Source of the DNA: Sporosarcina luteola
GTDB lineage: Bacteria > Bacillota > Bacilli > Bacillales_A > Planococcaceae
DNA: 64,000 bases
Assembly: GCF_023715245.1 (NCBI RefSeq)
Contig: NZ_JAMBNV010000001.1
Span: 806,001-870,000 of the forward strand
Direction: 5' to 3'
The notes beneath the pieces were generated by a model that did no database searches, was not told the DNA's origin, and saw only the letters and a list, made by a program, of their open reading frames with translations. Made by a program: the position numbers and the translations under genes. Positions 25,363 to 33,350 of the stretch are shown piece after piece. Position 1 is the first letter of the stretch; every line of letters starts with the position of its first letter.

Positions 25363-26094
25363 ATGCACGAAAACGAAGTCTGCGTATCCATCTGCAACGT
25401 CTCGAAAAGCTTCGGCAAGAATCAAGTTCTGAAAGACATCAACTTAGACATTTATGAAGGCGAAATCTTCGGCTTGCTCGGACCATCCGGAGCGGGGAAG
25501 ACGACGTTGGTGAAGGAACTGGCGGGACTTGACGAACCGACAACAGGGGAGAACCATCTATTCAACGAGAAGATGCCTTCCCTAAACCTCATCAAACGCA
25601 TCGGGTATATGGCGCAATCGGACGCCCTTTACGAGGAATTGTCAGCGAAGGAAAATCTTCAATTTTTCTCTGAACTCTATGGGTTGAAAGGGCAGAAACA
25701 AGCGCAGCTCATCAAAGAAGTTATGGAACTCGTCCAACTTTCCGGCGACATGACAAAACTCGTATCGAACTACTCCGGTGGAATGAAAAGACGCCTCTCC
25801 CTCGCGATTGCATTACTCCACAAACCGGAATTGCTCATTCTCGATGAACCTACTGTCGGAATCGACCCAGTCCTACGGAAAAGCATCTGGAACGCATTCG
25901 CGGATCAGAAAGCGCAAGGGAAGACGCTCATCGTCACGACCCACGTCATGGACGAAGCCGATAAATGTGATCGACTCGGACTGATTCGCGACGGAAAACT
26001 GATTGCGGTCGGCACGCCAGCCGAACTGAAAAAGGAAACCAATTCTTCAACAATCGAGGAAGTCTTCCTCGTCTTCGGAGGTGTGGAACGATGA
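25363..26094 (+). CDS. ABC-2 type transporter ATPase (drug/peptide exporter type)
   Basis: 243 aa. Walker A GPSGAGKTTLVKEL, signature YSGGMKRRLSLAIALL, Walker B LLILDEPTVGIDP and switch His in VTTHVMDEAD: the DrrA/CcmA-like subfamily. Start at 25363 after GAGGTGG. Overlaps the permease gene by 4 bp and is transcribed from the double-operator promoter. Confidence 0.92.
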   Translation: MHENEVCVSICNVSKSFGKNQVLKDINLDIYEGEIFGLLGPSGAGKTTLVKELAGLDEPTTGENHLFNEKMPSLNLIKRIGYMAQSDALYEELSAKENLQFFSELYGLKGQKQAQLIKEVMELVQLSGDMTKLVSNYSGGMKRRLSLAIALLHKPELLILDEPTVGIDPVLRKSIWNAFADQKAQGKTLIVTTHVMDEADKCDRLGLIRDGKLIAVGTPAELKKETNSSTIEEVFLVFGGVER

Positions 26095-27119
26095 GAGTGA
26101 TGGCATTGGTAAAACGAATTCTCCGTCAACTTAGCAGGGATAAACGGACGATCGGGCTGCTTATCTTCGCGCCGATCCTCGTACTGACGATGCTCTATTT
26201 CGTCTTCAACGGCGACGACTATACTCCGAAAATCGGATTCGTCGATATACCGGAAATGCTCGCCGATCAAATCGATAAGGAAGGGGCACAAGTAACCACC
26301 TTCAAAACGGAAGCTGTAGCGAAGGAAAAACTTGCTGCACAGGAACTCGATGGCTATCTAAAAATCGAAGGCAACACACCGTCCATTGTCCTTGAGGGGA
26401 GCGATCCAAGCGTCACGGGCGCCACGATGAAATGGCTACAGAACGCATTGCCAAAACCGTCGCAAGCCATTGACATTCCGGAACCGAAGATTGACTACTT
26501 GCACGGCTCAAGCGACATGGGACAATTCGATTATTTCGGACCGGTCCTGCTCGGATTTTTCGTGTTCTTCTTCGTCTTCCTGATCGCGGGTGTTTCATTC
26601 CTACGCGAACGGACGACAGGCACTCTTGAACGGCTACTCGCCAGTCCATTGCGAAAACGGGAAATCGTCGCCGGCTATGTCCTCGGCTTTGGACTTTTCA
26701 CGACAATCCAGTCTACAATCATTACAGCATATGCGATTTACGTGCTTGGCATGGTCATGGAAGGAGCCTTCATCTATGTGCTCCTTATCATCCTCATCCT
26801 CGCGTTGACTGCACTGACGCTCGGTATCCTGCTATCATCATTCGCACATAACGAGCTGCAGATGATGCAATTCATCCCGATCGTCGTCGTGCCGCAAATC
26901 TTCTTTTCAGGATTGTTCAACTTGGAGACAATTGCCGAATGGCTCAGCTGGATCGGCTACTTGACACCTCTCTATTACGCCGCGGAAGCATTGCGGGACG
27001 TGATGGTGAGGGGCGCCGGATTTGGCGATATCATGATAAACTTGCTTATACTAGCAGGATTCTGCCTGCTGTTCATTGCAATAAACATCGCCGTGCTAAG
27101 CAAGTATCGCAGAATATAA
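26091..27119 (+). CDS. ABC-2 type transporter permease
   Basis: 342 aa. One N-terminal membrane segment (about 20-38), an extracellular domain (about 40-140), then five membrane segments, with the ABC-2 signature FLRERTTGTLERLLASPLRKREIVAGY. With the ATPase it probably exports a toxic small molecule; substrate unknown. Followed 10 bp later by its TetR regulator. Confidence 0.9.
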   Translation: MRVMALVKRILRQLSRDKRTIGLLIFAPILVLTMLYFVFNGDDYTPKIGFVDIPEMLADQIDKEGAQVTTFKTEAVAKEKLAAQELDGYLKIEGNTPSIVLEGSDPSVTGATMKWLQNALPKPSQAIDIPEPKIDYLHGSSDMGQFDYFGPVLLGFFVFFFVFLIAGVSFLRERTTGTLERLLASPLRKREIVAGYVLGFGLFTTIQSTIITAYAIYVLGMVMEGAFIYVLLIILILALTALTLGILLSSFAHNELQMMQFIPIVVVPQIFFSGLFNLETIAEWLSWIGYLTPLYYAAEALRDVMVRGAGFGDIMINLLILAGFCLLFIAINIAVLSKYRRI

Positions 27120-27129
27120 GGAGGGCATC

Positions 27130-27774
27130 ATGACAGACGAAAACAACCTGCTCGACGAAATGCTTCAGGAAGACGACAGCCTGACAGAAAAACAAAGGCA
27201 AATTCTCGTCGCAGCAACAGAAATGTTCGCAGAAAAAGGATTTGCCGCCACATCGACAAATGAAATCGCCAAAAAAGCGGGCGTCGCGGAAGGCACGATT
27301 TTCCGCCACTACAAAACGAAAAAGGACCTGCTCCTTTCCATCGTCACGCCGATGATGGTCAAAATGCTTGGTCCCATTATCATCAAAGACTTGAACAAAG
27401 TGCTCGACAAAGACTTCGAGCACTTCGAAGACTTCGTGCGCGCAATGATCAAAAATCGCCAGGAATTCCTCGAGAAAAACTTGAAAGTCGTCCAGATCTT
27501 TCTCCAGGAAATCCCGTTCCACCCAGAACTGCGCGAGCAATTCATCGAACACATTGGGAAAAAGGTAGTCATCCGCCTCATCCAAATCGTCGAGCACTAT
27601 CAATCGAAAGGCCAGATTATTAAACTGCCGGCAACGACCGTCATCCGGCTAACCGCCTCGACAATCATGGGCTACTTCGCCGCCAAATACATCATCAACC
27701 CGAAGTGGAACGACGACGAGGAAATCAATCAAATGATTCACTTCCTCAAAAAAGGCCTCGCCCCTGAGGAATGA
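27130..27774 (+). CDS. TetR/AcrR family repressor of the ABC exporter
   Basis: 214 aa. N-terminal HTH: ILVAATEMFAEKGFAATST, NEIAKKAGVAEGTIFRHYKTKKDLL. The C-terminal ligand-binding part is helical. RBS AAGGAGGG. Third gene of the exporter operon and the natural candidate to bind the mirrored operators at 25279-25340; the drug exported may be its inducer. Confidence 0.92.
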   Translation: MTDENNLLDEMLQEDDSLTEKQRQILVAATEMFAEKGFAATSTNEIAKKAGVAEGTIFRHYKTKKDLLLSIVTPMMVKMLGPIIIKDLNKVLDKDFEHFEDFVRAMIKNRQEFLEKNLKVVQIFLQEIPFHPELREQFIEHIGKKVVIRLIQIVEHYQSKGQIIKLPATTVIRLTASTIMGYFAAKYIINPKWNDDEEINQMIHFLKKGLAPEE

Positions 27775-27806
27775 AAAAAGAAGGTCCCGCACCTTCTTTT
27801 TTTTGA
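27775..27806 (+). terminator. Terminator of the exporter operon
   Basis: AAGAAGGT CCCGC ACCTTCTT hairpin with T8. Confidence 0.85.
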
Positions 27807-27831
27807 TGGAATCAAACCGAAACGCGCATAA

Positions 27832-28032
27832 ATTCGCTAAATCACGCATAACTGGCCCCAGTCGCGCATAAATTCGTTAAATCACGCATAAACGGCCACA
27901 GATACGCATAAATCCCCTAAATCACGCATAACCGGCTCCAGATACGCATAAATCCGCTAAATCGCGCATAACCGGCCCCAGCCACGCATAAATCCGCCAA
28001 CTCGCGCATAACCCTTCCCAGATACGCATACA
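27832..28032 (+). repeat. CATAAA array A5 (11 units, 20-bp period, 40-bp super-repeat)
   Basis: Eleven CGCATAA cores at exact 20-bp spacing. Odd units read CGCATAAATccgctaaat and even units CGCATAACCGGCCCCAG, so the true unit is 40 bp. It fills most of the 386-bp gap after the tetR terminator. No gene is seen here. Confidence 0.88.
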
Positions 28033-28091
28033 TCGATCATGACATCTCTTCTACATATCCATAAACAACATTAATTTCACCAAACTCGATA

Positions 28092-28128
28092 ATTATTTAT
28101 TGATATTCGATAAATAATAAGCTATAAT
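28092..28128 (+). promoter_or_regulatory. Promoter with dyad operator for the DUF2975-XRE pair
   Basis: TTGATA (28100-28105), 17-nt spacer, TATAAT (28123-28128). A perfect 9-bp inverted repeat ATTATTTAT (28092-28100) / ATAAATAAT (28110-28118) overlaps the -35 and spacer. Likely bound by the XRE regulator of the same operon (inference). Confidence 0.65.
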
Positions 28129-28160
28129 CAAATCATACTAAACATGTGAGGTGCTTTTGA

Positions 28161-28637
28161 ATGAAACGAGGATCAACATTATTTTTAAGGATGGCAGTTT
28201 TCCTAATTGGAGCTCCAGTTCTTGCTTTAGCTATATTCGGGATCTACTATCTATTGAAAAATCCAGCCAATCCGGATTATGCACATATACTCTATCCAAT
28301 CGTGATCGGAATGTATATTTCAGTCATACCGTTTTTCGGAGCGTTGTTACAGGCTTTCAAACTGCTCAGCTACATCGACAAGAACCAAGCTTTCTCAGAT
28401 CTATCTGTTACAGCTCTTAAGAAAATCAAACTCTTTGCAATGACAATCAGTGTTGTGTATGTAATTGTTCTGCCATTCATGGCAATGGTAGCGGAGCTGG
28501 ACGATGCACCAGGTCTCATCATCTTCTCAATGGTTCCTATTTTTGCTCCGTTTGTAATCGCGGTCTTTGCTGCTCTCCTCCAAAGACTGCTGCAAGAAGC
28601 TATTACGATAAAATCTGAAAATGATTTAACGGTCTGA
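28161..28637 (+). CDS. DUF2975 family membrane protein
   Basis: 158 aa with four predicted membrane segments (about 10-33, 45-70, 92-112, 120-142), the DUF2975 layout. Function of the family is unknown; members are usually paired with a small XRE regulator, as here (11 bp downstream). RBS GAGGTG. Confidence 0.82.
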   Translation: MKRGSTLFLRMAVFLIGAPVLALAIFGIYYLLKNPANPDYAHILYPIVIGMYISVIPFFGALLQAFKLLSYIDKNQAFSDLSVTALKKIKLFAMTISVVYVIVLPFMAMVAELDDAPGLIIFSMVPIFAPFVIAVFAALLQRLLQEAITIKSENDLTV

Positions 28638-28647
28638 GGTGAAAACA

Positions 28648-28869
28648 ATGGGAATTATTATAAATATTGACGTAATGCTAGCCAAAAGGAAGATGAGCGT
28701 AACAGAACTAACGGAAAAGGTTGGAATTACAATGGCGAACCTATCCATATTGAAAAATGGAAAGGCTAAAGCGATCCGATTCTCAACCCTAGAGGCGATC
28801 TGCAAGGCGTTGGACTGTCAGCCTGGAGACATTTTAGAATACAAAAATGATGAAGACACAGAAGAATAA
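28648..28869 (+). CDS. XRE family HTH regulator (YozG-like)
   Basis: 73 aa, a single Cro/C1-type HTH: DVMLAKRKMSVTELTEKVG, then MANLSILKNGKAKAIRFSTL and CKALDCQPGDILEY. Start at 28648, 6 nt after GAGGTG; the GTG at 28639 is part of that site. Probably controls its own operon through the dyad at 28092-28118. Confidence 0.88.
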   Translation: MGIIINIDVMLAKRKMSVTELTEKVGITMANLSILKNGKAKAIRFSTLEAICKALDCQPGDILEYKNDEDTEE

Positions 28870-28875
28870 TCAACT

Positions 28876-28916
28876 ACAGAAAGTCGGTTCCTCCGATAGA
28901 GGAATTCGGCTTTTTG
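28876..28916 (+). terminator. Terminator after the XRE gene
   Basis: AAGTCGGTTCCTC / GAGGAATTCGGCTTTTT imperfect hairpin. Confidence 0.7.
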
Positions 28917-28924
28917 TTACGAAA

Positions 28925-29077
28925 AGCTCATAAATCCCTCCAGAAATTCATAAATCTATTGAATTTCGCATAAATGCTTCTAGACACGCATAAATCAATT
29001 AATACGCGCATAACTCACTAGAATCACGCATAAACGCCAACAATCGCTCATAAATCCATAATAGTGATCATAAAGTC
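28925..29077 (+). repeat. CATAAA array A6 (8 units, 20-bp period)
   Basis: Eight CATAAA/CATAAC cores at exactly 20-bp steps, preceded by GCT, ATT, TCG, ACG, GCG, ACG, GCT and GAT. It fills the 303-bp gap before comFB. Confidence 0.86.
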
Positions 29078-29172
29078 CCGTGACAATAATGCTCCTTTCC
29101 TACAATTCGCAAATTTTACCATTAGTGCTACAATGAATGGAAATTAATTCTTCACAAAAGGGGGTACGAAAC

Positions 29173-29457
29173 ATGCCAGTATATAACGTGATGGAAGAAG
29201 TCGTCCAAAACGTACTCCAACAATATGAAAATGAACTCAATCTCACATGCCATTGTGACCGATGCAAAGACGACATCAAGGCCATCGCGCTCAATGAAAT
29301 CAAGCCTCGCTACATCGTGAACGATAAACTAAGTCCAGTCATCCGCGCAGAACACGTCGCAGATCGGCAAGGCGCAACAAACATCCTTTCCACCGTAGTC
29401 AGAGCAGCCCGCATCGTCTCCGCATCACCCCGCTGCGAAAACGCAAAAAAAGAGTAG
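29173..29457 (+). CDS. comFB: ComFB family protein (late competence protein ComFB)
   Basis: 94 aa. MEEVVQNVLQQYENEL, CHCDRCKDDIKAIALNEIKP and RYIVND match the ComFB domain (PF10719), including the Cys-x-Cys-x2-Cys motif. ComFB-domain proteins have been reported as cyclic-di-GMP receptors in cyanobacteria; the role in competence is dispensable or unclear. Unlike B. subtilis, it is not between comFA and comFC but about 5 kb away, convergent with a flagellin gene. The EAL-HDOD protein nearby is another c-di-GMP-related gene. Confidence 0.85.
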   Translation: MPVYNVMEEVVQNVLQQYENELNLTCHCDRCKDDIKAIALNEIKPRYIVNDKLSPVIRAEHVADRQGATNILSTVVRAARIVSASPRCENAKKE

Positions 29458-29483
29458 GCCGGGAGAACCCCCAAAGCCTACTC
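29452..29483. terminator. Bidirectional hairpin between comFB and flagellin 2
   Basis: GAGTAGGC / GCCTACTC stem that contains the comFB stop codon and touches the flagellin stop codon. A-run on one side, so usable in both directions. Confidence 0.6.
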
Positions 29484-30294
29484 ACTTCGAAAACAATGAC
29501 ATCACACTATGGATATTCTGATTCACCTGTTTCACAAGCAAATGATCGCCTTGCTGACGGATATCCAGATTGACGAAATTCATCATTTCCTTCGCCATAT
29601 CCGTATCCTCAAGCAACGATAGTGACTTAGTCAAGTTATTCTCGAACACAAGCGCATTCGTCAAATGATGCTCGACCGCCTCCATATTCGAGCCGATCCT
29701 AGTCAAATGACTGGAAACCGTATTGATGGCTTTATCAATCTTCGTAATCAAACCTTCCGCAAGGTCCCGTAATTCCAATGAAGCCCCTTCAAGGCCGAGC
29801 TCCTTAGAACTAACATCCACAAGCGTAATCTGCATCTGCTGCCCAGCATTCGCCCCGACCTGCAACGTCAACGACCCATTCTGGCCCAATATCTTCTTCG
29901 TATTGAACTCGAGCTTCGTCGCCGTATCATCGACAGCACCAAGCAGATGATCAAGCTCCACCTGGCTCGCCGCCCGGTCATTCACCGTCAGCGTATCATT
30001 CGCACTCAACACCGCAAGCTCACGCGCCCGCTGCAACAGGCCATTCACATTATTCAGCCCTTCATTCGAAGCCTCAAGAACGGACAGCCCGTCCTGCATA
30101 TTGCTCTGCGCCCGGGAAATCCCGCGGATCTGCGCGCGCATCGTCTCCGAAATCGACAGCCCCGAAGCATTATCGCTGCCCTTCGCAATCTTCACCCCGG
30201 ACCCGAGCTTCACCAAACTCTTCTCGATCTGCCCGGCATTCCGCGCTGAACGATTCGCCGAAACCGCAATCTGCTCGCCGCTCATAACACGCAT
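29482..30294 (-). CDS. Second, divergent flagellin
   Basis: 270 aa. Conserved D0/D1 parts remain: GSGVKIAKGSDNASGLSISE, MRAQIRGISRAQSNMQDGLS, LQRARELAVLSANDT and near the C-terminus LLEDTDMAKEMMNF. The hypervariable D2/D3 region is missing. The first residues (MRVMSGEQIAVSANRSA) differ from the canonical MRINHNIAALNT, and the end is MSLFSK in place of VLQLLR, so polymerisation contacts may differ. No intron interrupts the DTDMAKE codons, in contrast to hag. It has a sigma-D promoter of its own and is divergent from a fliS-like chaperone gene. Confidence 0.88.
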   Translation of the reverse strand: MRVMSGEQIAVSANRSARNAGQIEKSLVKLGSGVKIAKGSDNASGLSISETMRAQIRGISRAQSNMQDGLSVLEASNEGLNNVNGLLQRARELAVLSANDTLTVNDRAASQVELDHLLGAVDDTATKLEFNTKKILGQNGSLTLQVGANAGQQMQITLVDVSSKELGLEGASLELRDLAEGLITKIDKAINTVSSHLTRIGSNMEAVEHHLTNALVFENNLTKSLSLLEDTDMAKEMMNFVNLDIRQQGDHLLVKQVNQNIHSVMSLFSK

Positions 30295-30336
30295 TCCATC
30301 ACCCCAATTTCAACATTCATCTATATCTCCACCTTT

Positions 30337-30380
30337 ATATCGGCCAATAACGATTGAAATCAACAGAAAAAAGCCGATAC
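30337..30380. promoter_or_regulatory. Back-to-back sigma-D promoters of flagellin 2 and fliS-like gene
   Basis: Minus direction: GCCGATAT (reverse complement at 30337-30344), 15-nt spacer, TTGA (30360-30363). Plus direction: TTGA (30354-30357), 15-nt spacer, GCCGATAC (30373-30380). The -10 elements match the FliA/SigD consensus; the two -35 elements form the palindrome TTGAAATCAA. TTGA is a weaker -35 than the usual TAAA. Confidence 0.8.
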
Positions 30381-30409
30381 AAAAGAAAAAGCGACAGGAG
30401 GCAACCACA

Positions 30410-30817
30410 TTGACGACCATAGACATCGAAAAAGCCATCCAAATCTACAAAGAAGCTAGCGCCTCCACATTATCGATGATGGAATACGTCCTCCTCCTGC
30501 TCAACGAACTACAGAAAAACATCCAGCAATGCAAGCAGGCAATAGAGGTAGGGGACACCGCCGAACGCAACCGCACACTGCGAAAAGCACAAGACTTCCT
30601 CTTCGAACTCATGACAACAACCGACCACGAAGCCGAACGAAGCGACCGGCTCATGGTAATCTACCTACATATGAACCAATGCCTCGTCCAAACGCAGATG
30701 ACCAAAACGGACGAGCAGCTCGACCACCTTGAAGAAATGACCGTTCAGTTAATCGCGTCATGGCAAGTTGCAAAGCAAGTGACGCGCCGCAGGAATTTCA
30801 CGACGGACCGCTTGTGA
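30410..30817 (+). CDS. FliS-like flagellin chaperone
   Basis: 135 aa, helical throughout. The order QIYKEASASTLSMMEYVLLLLNEL, NRTLRKAQDFLFELMTT, DRLMVIYLHMNQCLVQTQ and a final QLIASWQ follow the FliS five-helix pattern. FliS caps the flagellin C-terminus in the cytoplasm. Start TTG at 30410 follows GGAGG; the long upstream frame is antisense flagellin. Divergent pairing with flagellin 2 and the shared sigma-D control suggest a dedicated chaperone. Confidence 0.75.
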   Translation: MTTIDIEKAIQIYKEASASTLSMMEYVLLLLNELQKNIQQCKQAIEVGDTAERNRTLRKAQDFLFELMTTTDHEAERSDRLMVIYLHMNQCLVQTQMTKTDEQLDHLEEMTVQLIASWQVAKQVTRRRNFTTDRL

Positions 30818-30856
30818 ACGGGAACTTATTCTGGATTAATGAGAGATTACCGGGGA

Positions 30857-31118
30857 TAACGAGCACTCTTCCTGCATTAACGAGAAGTCCCCGGGCAAGA
30901 ACGAGCACTCTTCCTGCGTTAATGAGAAGTTCCTGGCAAGAACGAGAACTCTCTCCGCATTAATGAGAAGTCCCCGGGCAAGAACGAGCACTCTTCCTGC
31001 GTTAACGAGAAGTCCCCGGGGAAGAACGAGAACTTTTCCTGCGTTAACGAGAAGTCCCTGGGCAAGAACGAGAACTCTTCCTGCAAAACAAAAACGTCCC
31101 GGGAATTAGCGAGAACTC
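30857..31118 (+). repeat. AACGAGAA array A7 (about 12 units, 21-bp period, 42-bp super-repeat)
   Basis: Units alternate between AACGAGCACTCTTCCTGCGTT and AACGAGAAGTCCCCGGGCAAG types, each 21 bp (one 20 bp), so the repeat is really 42 bp. It occupies the 324-bp convergent gap between the fliS-like and enoyl-CoA hydratase genes. Heptad-repeat frames on the minus strand are artefacts of the period. Confidence 0.87.
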
Positions 31119-31141
31119 GCAAACCCCAGGACGCTCCGATA

Positions 31142-31921
31142 TCATTTCCCTTTGAACTCCGGTTTCCGCTTCTCGGCAAATGCCGCAAGCGCCTCCAACC
31201 GATCCTCCGTCGGAATCGTCAATTCATACGCCTTCCGCTCGATCGCGAGTCCCGTTTGCAAATCGGCATTCATGCCATGCTTGATGGCGAATTTCGCCTG
31301 CTGCAATGCAATCGGCCCATTCGCAAGAAGCTCTCTGACAAAACGATCCACCGTCTCCTGCAAAAAGTTTGCGGGAGCGACGCCCGTCAACATCCCGTAC
31401 AATTGCGCATCTTCCGCCTTCAGCCGTCTCGCCGTCAAAATGAGCTCCATCGCCTTCGATTCACCGATCAGCCTCGGCAACCGCTGCGTCCCGCCGGCGC
31501 CCGGAATGATGGCAAGTCCCGTCTCCGTCAGCCCCATGACCGCCGAATCCGCCGCGAACCGGAAGTCGCATGCAAGCGCAAGCTCCATTCCGCCGCCGAA
31601 CGCATAGCCATTCAACACCGCAATTGTGGGTTGCGGCAGATTTTCCACCATCGTGAAAACTTCGCCAATTTTATAGACATTCCGCTTCACTTGAGAATCC
31701 GACAGCGTCCTCCGCTCCTTCAAATCAGCCCCCACGCTGAATGCACGGTCCCCGGACCCCGTAAAGATGACTACTCGGATATCCGGATTAATACGGATCG
31801 ATTCGATCACTTGTCCTAGTTCCGACAGCATATCGTAATTGAATGCATTCATCGCTTCCGGGCGATGCAATGTCACCTTTGCGATATTCCCCTTTTGTTC
31901 AAACATAATTGTTTCCATCAT
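31142..31921 (-). CDS. Enoyl-CoA hydratase/isomerase family protein
   Basis: 259 aa crotonase fold: VTLHRPEAMNAFNYDML, oxyanion-hole segments AFSVGADLKERR and LNGYAFGGGMELALACDFR, and the catalytic glutamate region LTETGLAIIPGAGGTQRLPR. Both catalytic acids are in place, so hydratase activity in fatty acid or related beta-oxidation is likely. Start after GGGAGG; ATG codons at 31921 and 31918 are both possible. Monocistronic. Confidence 0.9.
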   Translation of the reverse strand: MMETIMFEQKGNIAKVTLHRPEAMNAFNYDMLSELGQVIESIRINPDIRVVIFTGSGDRAFSVGADLKERRTLSDSQVKRNVYKIGEVFTMVENLPQPTIAVLNGYAFGGGMELALACDFRFAADSAVMGLTETGLAIIPGAGGTQRLPRLIGESKAMELILTARRLKAEDAQLYGMLTGVAPANFLQETVDRFVRELLANGPIALQQAKFAIKHGMNADLQTGLAIERKAYELTIPTEDRLEALAAFAEKRKPEFKGK

Positions 31922-32052
31922 GAATCCTCCCATTTCCTATGACTTTCTTCCAACATATCATTTTTCCCACTTCCTAGCTATTAAAATAGTTTGAAAATTA
32001 ATAGTAAAAGAGGACCAGTTTTGGTATACTGTTTGCATTGAGAGGTGAGAAG

Positions 32053-33288
32053 ATGGAGTACCTTATATTTGTAGGCAGGCAGCCGATTTTGGACAAGGAA
32101 GAACGCATTTTTGGCTACGAACTGCTTTATCGCAATAGTGATCAGAACAGCTTCCCGGATATCGACCCCGAACAGGCGACAATCCAATTGCTCATCAACA
32201 CGTTCCTGTCGATCGGCGTGGACCAGATTTCAGGGAAATCAAAGTCATTCATCAATTTTACCGGTGACCTGCTCCTCAAGGACATCTTTTCAAGCCTGAA
32301 GCCGGAATTCGTCGTCATCGAGATTTTGGAGGATGTCGAAATCACCCCGGCACTCATTTCGAGAATAAGGGAAATCAAGCAAGAGGGATTTCAACTCGCT
32401 CTTGACGACTTCATCATACAAGACCAATATGCCTTACATACAGAACTATTCGAGCTGATCGATTACGTGAAAGTGGACTTCCTTGCCGTTGATGAAAAGA
32501 GCAGGCGGGGCATCGAACGGTTCATTAAAAAATACCCGCACATCAAGATGCTTGCGGAAAAGATCGAGACGGAAGAACAGTTCCAAATTGCGAAGCAGAG
32601 CGGATACGACCTGTTTCAAGGCTATTTCTTCGCAAAGCCAGAAATTATCAAAGGTGTCGAAATCCCAGCGAACCTCAATCTACATATACAGATCATCAGC
32701 AAGTTGAATGACAGTGACCCTAATATCGACGAAATTGCCAATCTTATACTCCATGACATCTCATTGACATACAAATTGCTGCGCTTAATCAATACGATGA
32801 ATTTCAATGTCCCGAAAAGCGTCGGTTCCGTCAAACAGGCAATCGTCCTGATCGGCATGCGCGAGTTGAAGAGATGGATGCGGATCTTGATGCTACAGGA
32901 CATTAGCGACCATTCATCAAGCGGCCGCGTCAAAGCACTTGTATCCTATTCGATGTCACGAGCGAAAATGTGCGAGTTCGTCGCAATCCGTACGGGGTAT
33001 CCGAATGGCGATGAACACTTCTTTGTCGGGCTGTTCTCGTTACTTGACGCCATCATGAATCGCGACTGGGACGACATCCTGCCAATGTTCCCTTTTTCCG
33101 AGGATGTGGCGGAAACGTTGCAGGGTAAGAAAACCGACATGACGCCATACTTGGAGCTAGCTATCGCGACGGAGCGTTTCGATATGGAGAAGATCATTAA
33201 AATCAGCAAGAGATTCGGCGTGTCGAAAGAGGAGATTATCGCGTTCTCCAATAAAGCGAATCATTGGGCGCGGCAGCTTGAAAGATAA
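32053..33288 (+). CDS. EAL-HDOD domain protein, YuxH-like
   Basis: 411 aa. An N-terminal EAL-like domain (about 1-195) reads VGRQPILDKEERIFGYELLYR, VIEILEDVEI (EIL in place of EAL), LALDDFIIQD (in place of DDFGTG), VKVDF and LFQGYFFAKPE. It is followed by an HDOD domain (about 200-390). Loss of the EAL and DDFGTG metal-site residues suggests a non-catalytic c-di-GMP sensor or scaffold. B. subtilis YuxH has the same architecture. Start ATG at 32053 after GAGAGGTGAG. Confidence 0.88.
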   Translation: MEYLIFVGRQPILDKEERIFGYELLYRNSDQNSFPDIDPEQATIQLLINTFLSIGVDQISGKSKSFINFTGDLLLKDIFSSLKPEFVVIEILEDVEITPALISRIREIKQEGFQLALDDFIIQDQYALHTELFELIDYVKVDFLAVDEKSRRGIERFIKKYPHIKMLAEKIETEEQFQIAKQSGYDLFQGYFFAKPEIIKGVEIPANLNLHIQIISKLNDSDPNIDEIANLILHDISLTYKLLRLINTMNFNVPKSVGSVKQAIVLIGMRELKRWMRILMLQDISDHSSSGRVKALVSYSMSRAKMCEFVAIRTGYPNGDEHFFVGLFSLLDAIMNRDWDDILPMFPFSEDVAETLQGKKTDMTPYLELAIATERFDMEKIIKISKRFGVSKEEIIAFSNKANHWARQLER

Positions 33289-33350
33289 CCGAAAGGGATT
33301 TTCTTTTCACCTGCATTTCCAGTAGAATATGATGCAGGAGTTGATGAGTA

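Noticed and set aside
27832..28032. CRISPR array
   Set aside because: Units are 20 bp in total with a 7-nt core; CRISPR repeats are longer with unrelated spacers of about 30 bp, and no cas genes are present.
30919..31188. 89-codon minus frame with LPRDFSLTQEKFSF repeats
   Set aside because: Translation of array A7 on the reverse strand.
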